Below, piece after piece: positions 42,847-51,760 of a stretch of 64,000 nucleotides of DNA. Every line of letters begins with the position of its first letter. The stretch's first letter is position 1. The DNA is from Paenibacillaceae bacterium (GTDB lineage: Bacteria > Bacillota > Bacilli > Paenibacillales > Paenibacillaceae): positions 1 through 64,000 of the forward strand of contig CAAFUF010000011.1 in assembly GCA_900766135.1 (NCBI GenBank), written 5' to 3'. Made by a program: the position numbers and the translations under genes. The notes below the pieces were generated by a model that was given only the letters and a program-made list of their open reading frames with translations, had not been told where the DNA came from and did no database searches.

Positions 42847-43767
42847 TTGAAGTTACGCTGGACATCGGTGGCCTGGAGCGCCGCATACTTGCTGCTTCTG
42901 TTGTCACTTGCTACTCCGCTAACCGTGATTACGATGTTTTTTCTGATCGTGCCGGGCATCTTGCTGTACACGACCTTGTCGACAAGGGCGTTTCTCGTGC
43001 ACGTGGCGGTGGTCTGGCTGGCGGTTTCGCTGATCTTCGGACCGGTTATTCTGCTGCAGGCCCTGTATTTTATCATCCCTTCGATCGTCATGGGCTATTT
43101 ATATAAGAAAAGAGGCCCGGCTTTCCGCACGATGATGGCGGGTGCGGGCACGATCCTGCTGGAATTTTTGCTGATCCTTCTGATCAGCACGGTATTCTTT
43201 GACTTCAATCTGGCCAACGCGATTGAAGACTTGCTCAATTCGGCCATGGCCCCGTTTACGAACGTCGCGGACAGCTCGCTGACCGGCGGGATCGTGTGGT
43301 CGCCGGAGATGAGCCAGCAGTTCTCCAGCCTGACGGTGCGGATGATTCCGTTTACGATGATCGTCTTCTCGCTCCTGATCGCTGCCGTGGCGCACGCCAT
43401 CTCCCGGCCGACGTTATCCAGCTTGGGGCATGCGGTACCGAAGCTGCCGCCCGTACGCGATTGGCGGCTGCCGCGTTCGCTGATCTGGTACTATTTGATC
43501 GGCGTTCTGCTGCAGTGGTTCGGCGGGGAAGCCGTACAGCAGGGATTCATGGGTACGATTTTGCTGAATTTGATGCCGCTGCTGCAATTTCTCTTCATGG
43601 TGCAAACGGCAAGCTTCTTCTTCTTTGCGGCCTATCACCGCAAGTGGAATCCGGTCATTCCGATCCTGCTCATCGTGGCGATGTTGTTCATTCCGCCGCT
43701 GCGGATCGTGGGGATTCTGGATATTGCGTTTCCGCTACGGGATATGATTACGAGATCAAGACGATAG
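42847..43767 (+). CDS. DUF2232 (YybS family) membrane protein
   Basis: A 306-residue protein with about eight membrane segments, beginning LKLRWTSVAWSAAYLLLLLSL. The DUF2232/YybS family occupies the same place upstream of gdpP in Bacillus; its function is unknown. The start is TTG at 42847 with AGAGGTGA upstream, six bases after the MazG-like stop, and gdpP starts 11 bases after it. Confidence 0.88.
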   Translation: MKLRWTSVAWSAAYLLLLLSLATPLTVITMFFLIVPGILLYTTLSTRAFLVHVAVVWLAVSLIFGPVILLQALYFIIPSIVMGYLYKKRGPAFRTMMAGAGTILLEFLLILLISTVFFDFNLANAIEDLLNSAMAPFTNVADSSLTGGIVWSPEMSQQFSSLTVRMIPFTMIVFSLLIAAVAHAISRPTLSSLGHAVPKLPPVRDWRLPRSLIWYYLIGVLLQWFGGEAVQQGFMGTILLNLMPLLQFLFMVQTASFFFFAAYHRKWNPVIPILLIVAMLFIPPLRIVGILDIAFPLRDMITRSRR

Positions 43768-43778
43768 GGTGAGAAGGC

Positions 43779-45761
43779 ATGCCTAATATTCTGCAAAAAC
43801 GTTGGTACGGTTACCAAACCGTATGGATGTTCATGCTTCAGTTGCTGCTCGTCATCTTCGTCTCCTACTTTAACTGGATTCTGGGACTGGTCTGCTTGTG
43901 CCTCGTCGGCGTGTTGACTTACAGCATGCTGCGGGCGGAGCGGCAGTTCCGCAAAGAGCTGATCCGCTACGTGACCGACCTGAACTACCGGATCAAACGG
44001 GTGGAAGGCGAGGCCGTCAGTAAGCTGCCGTTCGGCCTGATGCTGTACAGCGAAGAGCGGACGGTGGAATGGCATAATCATTTCGTGGCCGGGATGTACG
44101 GCAAAGATTCCGTCGTAGGCCTGCCGCTGTCCGAGCTGCTGCCGCAGCTTCCCGCGCCAAGCCGTGACAAGAAGGACGGGGGCGGCGCCCGGACAACCGT
44201 GGAAGCAATGGTGGGGGAGCGTTACTACGAGCTGACCGTCGATGCCAATGAACGGCTCATTTACATCCACGACATGACGGAGTTGGCGGTGCTGCGCAGC
44301 CGGTACGAAGACGAACGGGCCGCGCTCGGCATCGTGCTGCTGGACAATCTGGACGAGGCCACCCAGGGTATGGACGACCAGCAGCGGACCGCCTTGATCG
44401 CCCGCGTGGCGACGGCGATCACGGAATGGGCCAAACAGTACCGCGTTTACCTGCGGCGGCTGTCCTCCGAGCGATATCTGATGATCCTGAATCAGAAATC
44501 GCTGGACGAACTCGAGCAAAGCCGGTTCGTCATCTTGGACGAGGTCCGCGAGATGACCGCGGACCTGAAGGTGCCGATTACGCTCAGCATCGGCCTCGCA
44601 TTTGGCGCCGAGCGCTTCAGCGAGCTGGGCGAACTCGCCCAGTCCAGCTTGGATATGGCGCTCGGCCGCGGGGGCGACCAGGCCGCGGTGAAGGCCGGTC
44701 AGCGGTTGTCCTTCTATGGCGGCAAATCCGGCGCCATAGAGAAGCGAACGCGCGTCCGCGCCCGCGTCATCGCGCATGCCTTGCGCGATTTGATGCAGGA
44801 GAGCGACCGCGTCATCATCATGGGCCATCGCGTGCCGGACCTCGACGTGATCGGCGCCTCCATCGGCGTGCTGAAGGCCGCCGATATGTACAAGGTCGAG
44901 GCCCACATCGTGCTGGATGGCCCGAACCCGGGCATCGAGCGCTTGATGGAGCGCATCGGCAAAGAAGAGGCTCTGGTCCGGCGGTTTATCTCGCCGGACC
45001 AGGCGATGAATATGATGACCGAGCACACGCTGCTTGTACTGGTCGATACGCATAAAGCCTCGATCACGATGGAGCCGCGGCTGGTGGAACAAGCGAGCCG
45101 AGTGGTTGTTGTCGATCACCATCGCCGCGGCGAGGAGTTCGTGGCCGATGCGGTGCTGGTCTATCTGGAGCCCTACGCCTCCTCAGCCTGCGAGCTCGTC
45201 ACCGAGCTGCTGCAGTACATTCACGAGAAGGTGGAGCTCAGCCCGCTGGAGGCGACGACGCTGCTCGCGGGCATCACCGTCGATACGAAGCATTTCGCGC
45301 TCCATACCGGCTCGCGGACGTTTGAAGCCGCAGCGTTCCTCCGCCGGAACGGGGCGGATACGGTGATGGTGCAGCGGATTCTGAAGGAGGACCTGCAGGA
45401 GTACATCGCCAAGGCCGACATCATCAAGCATGCCCGCATGATCCATGGGCATATCGCCTTGGCGGTGACGGAACCGAACCGCAAAATCCCGCAACTGTTG
45501 ATCGCCCAAGTGGCGGATACGCTGTTGAACATGACGGGCGTACTCGCTTCGTTCGTGATCAGCGAGCGGCCGGACGGCCTGATCGGGATCAGCGCCCGTT
45601 CGCTCGGGAGCATGAACGTGCAGGTGGTCATGGAGCGGCTCGGCGGCGGGGGACATTTAACGAATGCAGCCGTTCAATTGGAAGGAACCCAGGCGGAAGC
45701 GGAGAAAAGGCTGCTCGCCGTGCTGGATGAAATAGAGAAGGAAGAGGGGTTATTCGAATGA
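43779..45761 (+). CDS. gdpP: cyclic-di-AMP phosphodiesterase GdpP
   Basis: A 660-residue membrane enzyme that degrades cyclic di-AMP and so sets cell-wall and potassium homeostasis. Two N-terminal membrane helices (residues about 13-50) precede a PAS-like domain, a degenerate GGDEF domain (ITLSIGLAFGAERFSELGEL), then the DHH domain with IMGHRVPDLDVIGAS, DTHK and VVVDHHRRG (Asp446-His448), and a C-terminal DHHA1 domain ending MERLGGGGHLTNAA. Length is typical. It overlaps rplI by four bases. Confidence 0.97.
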   Translation: MPNILQKRWYGYQTVWMFMLQLLLVIFVSYFNWILGLVCLCLVGVLTYSMLRAERQFRKELIRYVTDLNYRIKRVEGEAVSKLPFGLMLYSEERTVEWHNHFVAGMYGKDSVVGLPLSELLPQLPAPSRDKKDGGGARTTVEAMVGERYYELTVDANERLIYIHDMTELAVLRSRYEDERAALGIVLLDNLDEATQGMDDQQRTALIARVATAITEWAKQYRVYLRRLSSERYLMILNQKSLDELEQSRFVILDEVREMTADLKVPITLSIGLAFGAERFSELGELAQSSLDMALGRGGDQAAVKAGQRLSFYGGKSGAIEKRTRVRARVIAHALRDLMQESDRVIIMGHRVPDLDVIGASIGVLKAADMYKVEAHIVLDGPNPGIERLMERIGKEEALVRRFISPDQAMNMMTEHTLLVLVDTHKASITMEPRLVEQASRVVVVDHHRRGEEFVADAVLVYLEPYASSACELVTELLQYIHEKVELSPLEATTLLAGITVDTKHFALHTGSRTFEAAAFLRRNGADTVMVQRILKEDLQEYIAKADIIKHARMIHGHIALAVTEPNRKIPQLLIAQVADTLLNMTGVLASFVISERPDGLIGISARSLGSMNVQVVMERLGGGGHLTNAAVQLEGTQAEAEKRLLAVLDEIEKEEGLFE

Positions 45762-46201
45762 AAGTGATCTTTTTGAAGGATGTTAAAGGCCAAGGGAAAA
45801 AAGGGGAAATCAAAGACGTATCGGAAGGTTATGCGCAAAACTTCCTGATGCCGCGCGGGCTGGTTCGTCCGGCAACGGAGGGCAACGTGAAGACGCTGGA
45901 ACAGCAAACGGCGTCCGAGCTGAAGCGCAAGGCCCAAGAGAAGGAAGAAGCGATCCAGCTGGGCAAGAAGCTGGAGGAAATGACCGTCCAGCTGAAAGCA
46001 AAAGCCGGCGAAGGCGGCCGCCTGTTCGGCGCGATTACCAGCAAGCAAGTCGCTGAAGCGTTGGAGAAAGCCGGCGTGAAGCTGGATAAGCGCAAAATCG
46101 AAATGCATGATCCGATCCGGACCTTGGGCGTAACGCAGGTGCCGGTGAAGCTGCACCCGGAAGTGAAGTCGACGCTTAAGGTTCAAGTCACGGAGGAATA
46201 A
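45758..46201 (+). CDS. rplI: 50S ribosomal protein L9
   Basis: A 147-residue protein with the L9 N-terminal domain MKVIFLKDVKGQGKKGEIKDV and NFLMPRGLVRPAT, a long connecting helix rich in Glu/Lys, and the C-terminal domain (GRLFGAITSKQVAEAL). Starts inside the gdpP stop (ATGA) and is followed by dnaB after one base, so translation is coupled along the operon. Confidence 0.97.
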   Translation: MKVIFLKDVKGQGKKGEIKDVSEGYAQNFLMPRGLVRPATEGNVKTLEQQTASELKRKAQEKEEAIQLGKKLEEMTVQLKAKAGEGGRLFGAITSKQVAEALEKAGVKLDKRKIEMHDPIRTLGVTQVPVKLHPEVKSTLKVQVTEE

Positions 46202-46202
46202 G

Positions 46203-47564
46203 ATGAGCGGCGATCTGTTTTTTGACCGGATCCCCCCGCAAAACCTAGAAGCCGAGCAGGCGGTTCTCGGGGCCGTGCTGCTCCAATCGGAAGCGCTCAT
46301 TTCCGCGATGGAACGGGTGCGGACCGAGGACTTTTACGATAAGCCCCATCAATTGATCTTTGAAGCGATGGTTCAACTGGGCGAGGAAGGCAAGCCGATC
46401 GACCTCGTCACGTTGACCGCCAAGCTGAAGGACCGCGGCGAGCTCGAAGAGATCGGCGGCGTCAGCTACTTGGCCAAGCTGGCTCATGCCGTGCCGACGG
46501 CGGCCAACGTGGATTATTACGCGCGGATCATCGAAGAGAAATCGATGTTGCGGCGGTTGATCCGCACGGCGACGCAAATCGTCAGCGACGGTTATACCGG
46601 CGGCGAAGACGTGGCCGATATGCTCAGCGATGCCGAACGGCGCATTTTGGAGATCTCCAACCGCCGCTCGGGCAGCGGGTTTATCGCCATTCGCGACGTG
46701 CTGATGGAAGTGTTCGAACGTGTGGAGACGCTGCATCAGAACCGCGGAACGACCACCGGAATTCCGTCCGGGTTCGTTGATTTGGACCGAATGACGGCGG
46801 GATTCCAGCGCAGTGACTTGATTATCGTGGCGGCGCGGCCTTCCGTAGGTAAAACCGCGTTTGCCTTGAATATCGCGCAAAACGTGGCGGTGCGCGCCAA
46901 AGAGACCGTGGCGATCTTCAGTCTGGAGATGTCCGCGGCCCAGCTGGTACAACGGATGATCTGCGCCGAAGCGAACCTTGATGCCAGCGTCATGCGGACC
47001 GGGGACTTCAAGAGCGATGACGATTGGTCGAAGCTGACGATGGGTATTGCCGCCTTGTCGGAAGCGGAGATTTATATCGATGATACCCCGGGGATCACGG
47101 TTGCCGATATCCGGGCGAAATGCCGCCGGCTCAAGAAGGAACGCGGCCTGGGCATGATCGTGATCGATTACCTGCAGCTGATCCAGGGCCGGGGCAAACC
47201 CGGCGAGAACCGGCAGCAGGAGGTTTCGGAAATTTCCCGAACGCTGAAGCAAATCGGCCGGGAGCTGGAAGTACCGGTCATCGCCTTGTCCCAGTTAAGC
47301 CGGGGTGTGGAGCAGCGGCAGGACAAGCGTCCGATGATGTCCGACCTTCGGGAATCCGGTTCCATCGAGCAGGACGCCGATATCGTAGCGTTTCTGTACC
47401 GGGACGATTACTACAACCAAGAGACGGAGAAGAAGAACATTATCGAAATCATCATCGCCAAACAGCGGAACGGCCCGGTCGGGACGGTGGAGCTGGTGTT
47501 CTTGAAGAACTTTAACAAATTCGCCAATTATGAGCGGGCGCATGCCGACGCCTTTGCGGGATAG
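46203..47564 (+). CDS. dnaB: replicative DNA helicase
   Basis: A 453-residue hexameric helicase (DnaC in Bacillus naming). The N-terminal primase-interaction domain begins DRIPPQNLEAEQAVLGAVLL; the RecA-like domain has Walker A AARPSVGKTAFALNIAQ (around residue 215), Walker B GMIVIDYLQLI, and the LSQLSRGVEQR loop. No intein is present at the usual Walker A site. It ends the gdpP-rplI-dnaB run. Confidence 0.98.
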   Translation: MSGDLFFDRIPPQNLEAEQAVLGAVLLQSEALISAMERVRTEDFYDKPHQLIFEAMVQLGEEGKPIDLVTLTAKLKDRGELEEIGGVSYLAKLAHAVPTAANVDYYARIIEEKSMLRRLIRTATQIVSDGYTGGEDVADMLSDAERRILEISNRRSGSGFIAIRDVLMEVFERVETLHQNRGTTTGIPSGFVDLDRMTAGFQRSDLIIVAARPSVGKTAFALNIAQNVAVRAKETVAIFSLEMSAAQLVQRMICAEANLDASVMRTGDFKSDDDWSKLTMGIAALSEAEIYIDDTPGITVADIRAKCRRLKKERGLGMIVIDYLQLIQGRGKPGENRQQEVSEISRTLKQIGRELEVPVIALSQLSRGVEQRQDKRPMMSDLRESGSIEQDADIVAFLYRDDYYNQETEKKNIIEIIIAKQRNGPVGTVELVFLKNFNKFANYERAHADAFAG

Positions 47565-47612
47565 GCGAGCCGAAACAGGTACTAATTTTTCTATAATCAG
47601 ATAGGCTCCTGA

Positions 47613-47642
47613 AGGACTGACGATTTTTGTCAGTCCTTTTTG
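47613..47642 (+). terminator. dnaB terminator
   Basis: GGACTGAC and GTCAGTCC form an eight-base stem followed by five or more Ts. Confidence 0.88.
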
Positions 47643-47974
47643 CGTCGCAAGGGCCCGTTGAGGCCGCTAGAGCAATTCATCCAAACCCCGATTCACCATC
47701 TTACCCGCCTTCTTTTTATGGGACAAACCTGGGACATCCTAGGATATTGAACCAGAAAACGCAACAAAATTCGACACATACCATATCATGGAATATATGC
47801 CTGCTACTTATCTGTACGCTGCATGGATAACTTGTATAATTTAGAATTGTAAGGAAATGAAAATTGCGAAAGAAGGTGTAATGATAAGGTCTTAGCTTAG
47901 CAATCGGAAGCTTCTTCAACTGCGTGATCCAGTAGACAAAGAACTCAAATATGGGGCAATGGGAGAGGATGCGG
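47643..47974. other. gene-free stretch before the PLP decarboxylase
   Basis: About 330 bases without a supported gene. It becomes AT-rich toward its middle and holds a consensus TATAAT at about 47836 with only a poor -35, the likely promoter zone of the next gene. Confidence 0.45.
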
Positions 47975-49636
47975 ATGGAAATGAACGGCAAACCGGACGT
48001 GCGGGATTGGTTTCCAAGCGAAGACGGAAATCCGGTACAGCTTAAGCGCATGATGGATCTGATCGAACAGCTGGTTCGCGGCGTCGATGAGTTGAAAGAC
48101 CCCGATAGCGTGAACCTGAGAGGGGAGAAGCGCCGGGACGCCGATTTTTACGGCCGATTGGCGGCGGACAGCGTCATTCCCGAAGAAGGAGCTCCCATGG
48201 AAGACGTCAATGGCGAGTTACTAAAGCTGCTGCACGGTCATCCATACCATACGAAATACTTTTTTACGAATATTTTGCCGATGGCTTCGATTCCCGGCAT
48301 GCTCGGGATGCTGACGGCCATGCTGGTGAACGGAAATAACCTTTGGGATGTTTATGGTCCGGCCGGCGCCGAGGCGGAAGTCCGGGTGACCGCCATGATG
48401 TCCAAGCTGGTCGGATACGACGCCGTAACCAGTGGGGGGTATACGACGTGGGGCGGGCAGGGAGCCGTTTTTTCCGGCCTACGCATCGCGATCGCCAAGA
48501 TTGCGCCGGACGCGCTGAAGCGCGGGGTGCCGAACAACCTGTTCGCCTTCTGCTCCGAGGCGGCCCATTATAGCCTGCTTAAGTCGGTGGAAGCGACCGG
48601 GATCGGCAGCGATCGTCTGGTTAAGGTCAAAACCTTGCCCGACAGCTCGATGGACATCGCCGATTTGAAGCGGAAAATGGAGACGGTCGCCCGAATGGGA
48701 GGCGTACCGGCTTATATCGTGGCCACCACGGGAACAACGGATGCCATCGGCATCGACGATATCGGGCAAATTCGCGCCGTCGCGGAGGACATTGCGAAAC
48801 GGTTCGATTTGCCGTGCCCGCATATCCATGCGGATTCCGCGCTTGGCGGCTTCTTTGCCTTCTTCAATGATTACGATTTGGAGCATAACCCGCTGGGGTT
48901 CAGCGAAGGGGTCCTCGCGATGCTGGAGCCGATTCGGCGTAAAATGCGGATGCTCTCGCTCGCGGATTCCCTTTGTTTCGATTTTCAGAAGTTGGGCCAA
49001 GCACCGTATGTCTCCAGTTTGTTCCTGCTAAAAAACGCGGCCGATCTCCGGTTAATGGATCTTGAAGCCGATGAAACGCCGTACGTTGGTCACCGTGGTT
49101 ATGGCGATTACCATACCGGCTATACGCTGGAATGCTCCCGAATGGCCAGTTCGATCAGCATGTACAGCCTGCTGCTGTCCTTTGGCACGGAAGGGTATCA
49201 ACGCCTGTTGGCGCAGTTCCTGGAGGTGACCCGGGAGTTCCGGGAACAGTTGGCGACGGAGATTCCGCAGGCGGACATCGCCAATCCGGACAATCCGGGC
49301 ATCTCCACGCTCATCCGCATCTATTTGCCGGGCAGCCCGCGGTTCGCCGAGGAAATTAGGGGGACGTGCTCCGGCCGGGATATCGAGCGCAGCAACCAGC
49401 TAAACGAGCGGTTGTTCGAGAAGCTGGGCGAACGCCGCGACCGGATGTTCTTCGGCGATACGAAGAAACATCTGTTAGTCGGCACGTCCGAAGGCCGGGA
49501 GATTCCGCTTTACGTGAGCAAATTTTTCGTGATTTCGCCGCATACCCGGCCGGAGCATGTGCGTGAAATCGTGAGTTATTTGAAGGAGTGCGTATCCGAA
49601 GTGTGCGAAGCTTTTGGCGTACCGGCAGTGAACTAA
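47975..49636 (+). CDS. group II pyridoxal-5'-phosphate decarboxylase family protein
   Basis: A 553-residue fold-type I PLP enzyme of the glutamate/aromatic amino-acid decarboxylase superfamily. Visible are the region GYTTWGGQGAVFSGLRIA, the catalytic-pocket ATTGTTDAIGIDDI, the Asp of HADSALGGFFAFF that holds the pyridine ring, and DFQKLGQAPYVSS with the presumed Schiff-base Lys339. The Lys motif differs from the usual HK pair (DPHKW), so the substrate is uncertain. No transporter or biosynthetic partner is next to it. The ATG at 47975 has GGGAGAGG just upstream; ATGs nearby are alternatives. Confidence 0.78.
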   Translation: MEMNGKPDVRDWFPSEDGNPVQLKRMMDLIEQLVRGVDELKDPDSVNLRGEKRRDADFYGRLAADSVIPEEGAPMEDVNGELLKLLHGHPYHTKYFFTNILPMASIPGMLGMLTAMLVNGNNLWDVYGPAGAEAEVRVTAMMSKLVGYDAVTSGGYTTWGGQGAVFSGLRIAIAKIAPDALKRGVPNNLFAFCSEAAHYSLLKSVEATGIGSDRLVKVKTLPDSSMDIADLKRKMETVARMGGVPAYIVATTGTTDAIGIDDIGQIRAVAEDIAKRFDLPCPHIHADSALGGFFAFFNDYDLEHNPLGFSEGVLAMLEPIRRKMRMLSLADSLCFDFQKLGQAPYVSSLFLLKNAADLRLMDLEADETPYVGHRGYGDYHTGYTLECSRMASSISMYSLLLSFGTEGYQRLLAQFLEVTREFREQLATEIPQADIANPDNPGISTLIRIYLPGSPRFAEEIRGTCSGRDIERSNQLNERLFEKLGERRDRMFFGDTKKHLLVGTSEGREIPLYVSKFFVISPHTRPEHVREIVSYLKECVSEVCEAFGVPAVN

Positions 49637-49679
49637 CAACGACGGACTTATATCAACCAATCCAGGAGATGAACTTGTA

Positions 49680-51398
49680 GTGAAGGAAAAGATCAAGCGT
49701 TTACTGTTCGGACATATCTCTTCGAAGATCATGTTAGGCACGACAGGATTGCTCCTGATCGCTGTGCTATGCTTCATCGGGCTGCTCATCGTGGTGAATT
49801 CCACCCTGAGCGGCGAGCTCAAGAGCGAGCTGGACCACCGGCTGCAGAGCAATATCCGCGTCGTGCAAAGCGAGCTGGATCGGATCGAAGGCAATAAGCT
49901 GGAGATCGAAGGGACGGACACTCCGTTGTACCAGGAAACCCGCAAAGCGATGGATAGCCTGAAGAAAACGTACAATCTGGAAAACGTCTATGTATTGTCG
50001 AACGACGGAGGCAAGGAACGCATCATCGCTTTATCCGACACGGAGGGCGATTACAACATGGATTATCCGTTCTCCGAAGAAATGAAGCAGGCGATTGCGA
50101 AGGAACAGGAGACGGTCAGCGACATCTATAAGGATGAGTTCGGTGTACATAAATCGATATTCGTTCCATTGAAAAAGGGAGACGGCACCGCCGCCGGGCT
50201 GCTCGGGATCGATCTCGACGCCTCCGTCATCCCGGACACCGCTGCGAAGGTGCTCTGGTACAGTATAGCGATCACGCTTCTCGTCCTGATCGTCGGCTTG
50301 CTGTTCGCTTACCTGCTGGGCCGATTGATCGCGAAGCCGCTCAAAATGCTGATGCATGCGACGGAACGCTTTGCGACCGGCGATTTGACCCAGGAGATCG
50401 GGATTCGCAACAACGATGAAGTTGGCCGGCTCGCCGGGGCGTTCGGTACGATGAGCGGCAACATGAAACGGTTGATCGGCCATATTTCCACTTCGTCCCG
50501 CGAGGTATCGGGCACCAGTGCGCAGTTGATGCACGTCGCCAAAGAGTCCAGCGAAAGCGCACAGCAGGTGGCGGTTTCGATGAACAGCATGAGCGAGGGC
50601 ATTAACGAGGTGGTGGAATCGATCGCTCACAGTTCGGCGTCGGTGCAGGAAATCCAACAACAATTGAACGGCGTCGTCACGGACGTCAACGACATGCAGT
50701 CGATCGCCGAGAAGGTCAGCAGACAATCGTCCGAGGGACAAAACATGGTGGACGAGACGCTGCGCCAAATGAACAAGATCGAGCAGGTGATGCACCACTC
50801 GGAAACGACGGCAGGACAACTTGAGGAGCGCTCCCGGGAGATCGGCGAAGTGATCGGCATGATCACGGATATCGCGCAGCAGACGAATCTGCTGGCTTTG
50901 AACGCGTCCATCGAAGCGGCGCGGGTAGGCGAACTGGGCCGCGGGTTTGCCGTGGTCGCCGGCGAAGTGCGCAAGCTGGCCGAACAGTCGGCTGAAGCGG
51001 CCTCGTCGATTACCGAACTGGTGGCGGGAACGCAGGAAAATAGCCGTCTCGTGATTGAAAGCATCGGCGAAGGCGGCCGGGCGATCGAAGAGGGCCAGAA
51101 GTGGATGAGCAAGACGCATCGAAATTTCCAGGAGATATTTCAGGGCATCGGCGATTTCTCGGCCCGGACCGATCAACTGCTGCAATCGCTGCTGCTGGTG
51201 GAAAACTCTTATCAAAACATCTCCGCCTCGGTGCAGCAAATTTCCGGCGTGACGCAGGAACAGGCCGCTTCCTCCGAGGAGGTCGCTGCGGCGTCCGAAC
51301 AGCAAAGCGCGGCCATGCAGGAGATTGCGGCTGCCATTCGGCAGCTCTCGGCATTGTCCGAGGATTTGCAGAAGGCCGTGGCGATTTTTAAGCTATAG
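49680..51398 (+). CDS. methyl-accepting chemotaxis protein
   Basis: A 572-residue chemoreceptor. Membrane helix one is about residues 19-41 (ITGLLLIAVLCFIGLLIVV region), the extracellular sensor spans about 42-180, and helix two is WYSIAITLLVLIVGLLFAYLLG. A HAMP domain follows, then a signalling domain whose hairpin tip reads DIAQQTNLLALNASIEAARVGELGRGFAVVAGEVRKLAEQS. Val replaces the usual Ala in EAARAGE. No che genes are nearby; the ligand is unknown. Start GTG with AGGAGATG. Confidence 0.94.
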   Translation: MKEKIKRLLFGHISSKIMLGTTGLLLIAVLCFIGLLIVVNSTLSGELKSELDHRLQSNIRVVQSELDRIEGNKLEIEGTDTPLYQETRKAMDSLKKTYNLENVYVLSNDGGKERIIALSDTEGDYNMDYPFSEEMKQAIAKEQETVSDIYKDEFGVHKSIFVPLKKGDGTAAGLLGIDLDASVIPDTAAKVLWYSIAITLLVLIVGLLFAYLLGRLIAKPLKMLMHATERFATGDLTQEIGIRNNDEVGRLAGAFGTMSGNMKRLIGHISTSSREVSGTSAQLMHVAKESSESAQQVAVSMNSMSEGINEVVESIAHSSASVQEIQQQLNGVVTDVNDMQSIAEKVSRQSSEGQNMVDETLRQMNKIEQVMHHSETTAGQLEERSREIGEVIGMITDIAQQTNLLALNASIEAARVGELGRGFAVVAGEVRKLAEQSAEAASSITELVAGTQENSRLVIESIGEGGRAIEEGQKWMSKTHRNFQEIFQGIGDFSARTDQLLQSLLLVENSYQNISASVQQISGVTQEQAASSEEVAAASEQQSAAMQEIAAAIRQLSALSEDLQKAVAIFKL

Positions 51399-51427
51399 GC
51401 TAAATAAGCGTTTTGATTCGGTAATTG

Positions 51428-51484
51428 AGGTGCCTTTGCCAATCCGGTCTTCGTTCGGGATTCGGCGAGGCACCTTCTTTTTTT
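51428..51484 (+). terminator. chemoreceptor gene terminator
   Basis: AGGTGCC (51428-51434) and GGCACCT (51469-51475) form the base of a long stem with an inner GCC.AATCC/GGATT.GGC helix, followed by a T-tract. Confidence 0.82.
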
Positions 51485-51499
51485 GTTTCGAGCAACGGT

Positions 51500-51544
51500 A
51501 ATTCCGAACATTTGTAAAATGGGATCGAAATATCGTTCGCTTTT
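51500..51544. promoter_or_regulatory. paired PurBoxes (PurR operator) upstream of purA
   Basis: AATTCCGAACATT (51500-51512) fits the Bacillus PurBox AWWWCCGAACWWT exactly. A second inverted copy (51532-51544, AAAAGCGAACGAT on the minus strand) fits at 11 of 13. Inverted pairs with this kind of spacing are the PurR control sites of purine genes. Confidence 0.7.
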
Positions 51545-51548
51545 TAAT

Positions 51549-51577
51549 TTGACTTTAAAAATGGAGACTGTTAAACT
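51549..51577 (+). promoter_or_regulatory. purA promoter
   Basis: TTGACT (51549-51554), 17 bases, TAAACT (51572-51577), immediately after the PurBoxes. It predicts a leader of about 177 bases before purA. Confidence 0.7.
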
Positions 51578-51760
51578 GGTATTGCTGCGTTAAAGCGATA
51601 GATCAATCGCAGGTTGACGTTAGCGGCGCGTTTGTTAGCGCGTACAACAGGATGAATTGTCGCATCGGCCTACGGGTTGCGGGAAGCGATCAGCAATCGG
51701 AAGGCTGTCTTTTGCAATGTTCAAATACAGGTGCTTGACGCACCGGGCGGGGGAATGTAC

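Noticed and set aside
43635..45122. A 495-codon open frame antisense to gdpP
   Set aside because: Shadow of a high-GC coding region; the composition is rich in His/Gln/Arg as is typical of antisense frames.
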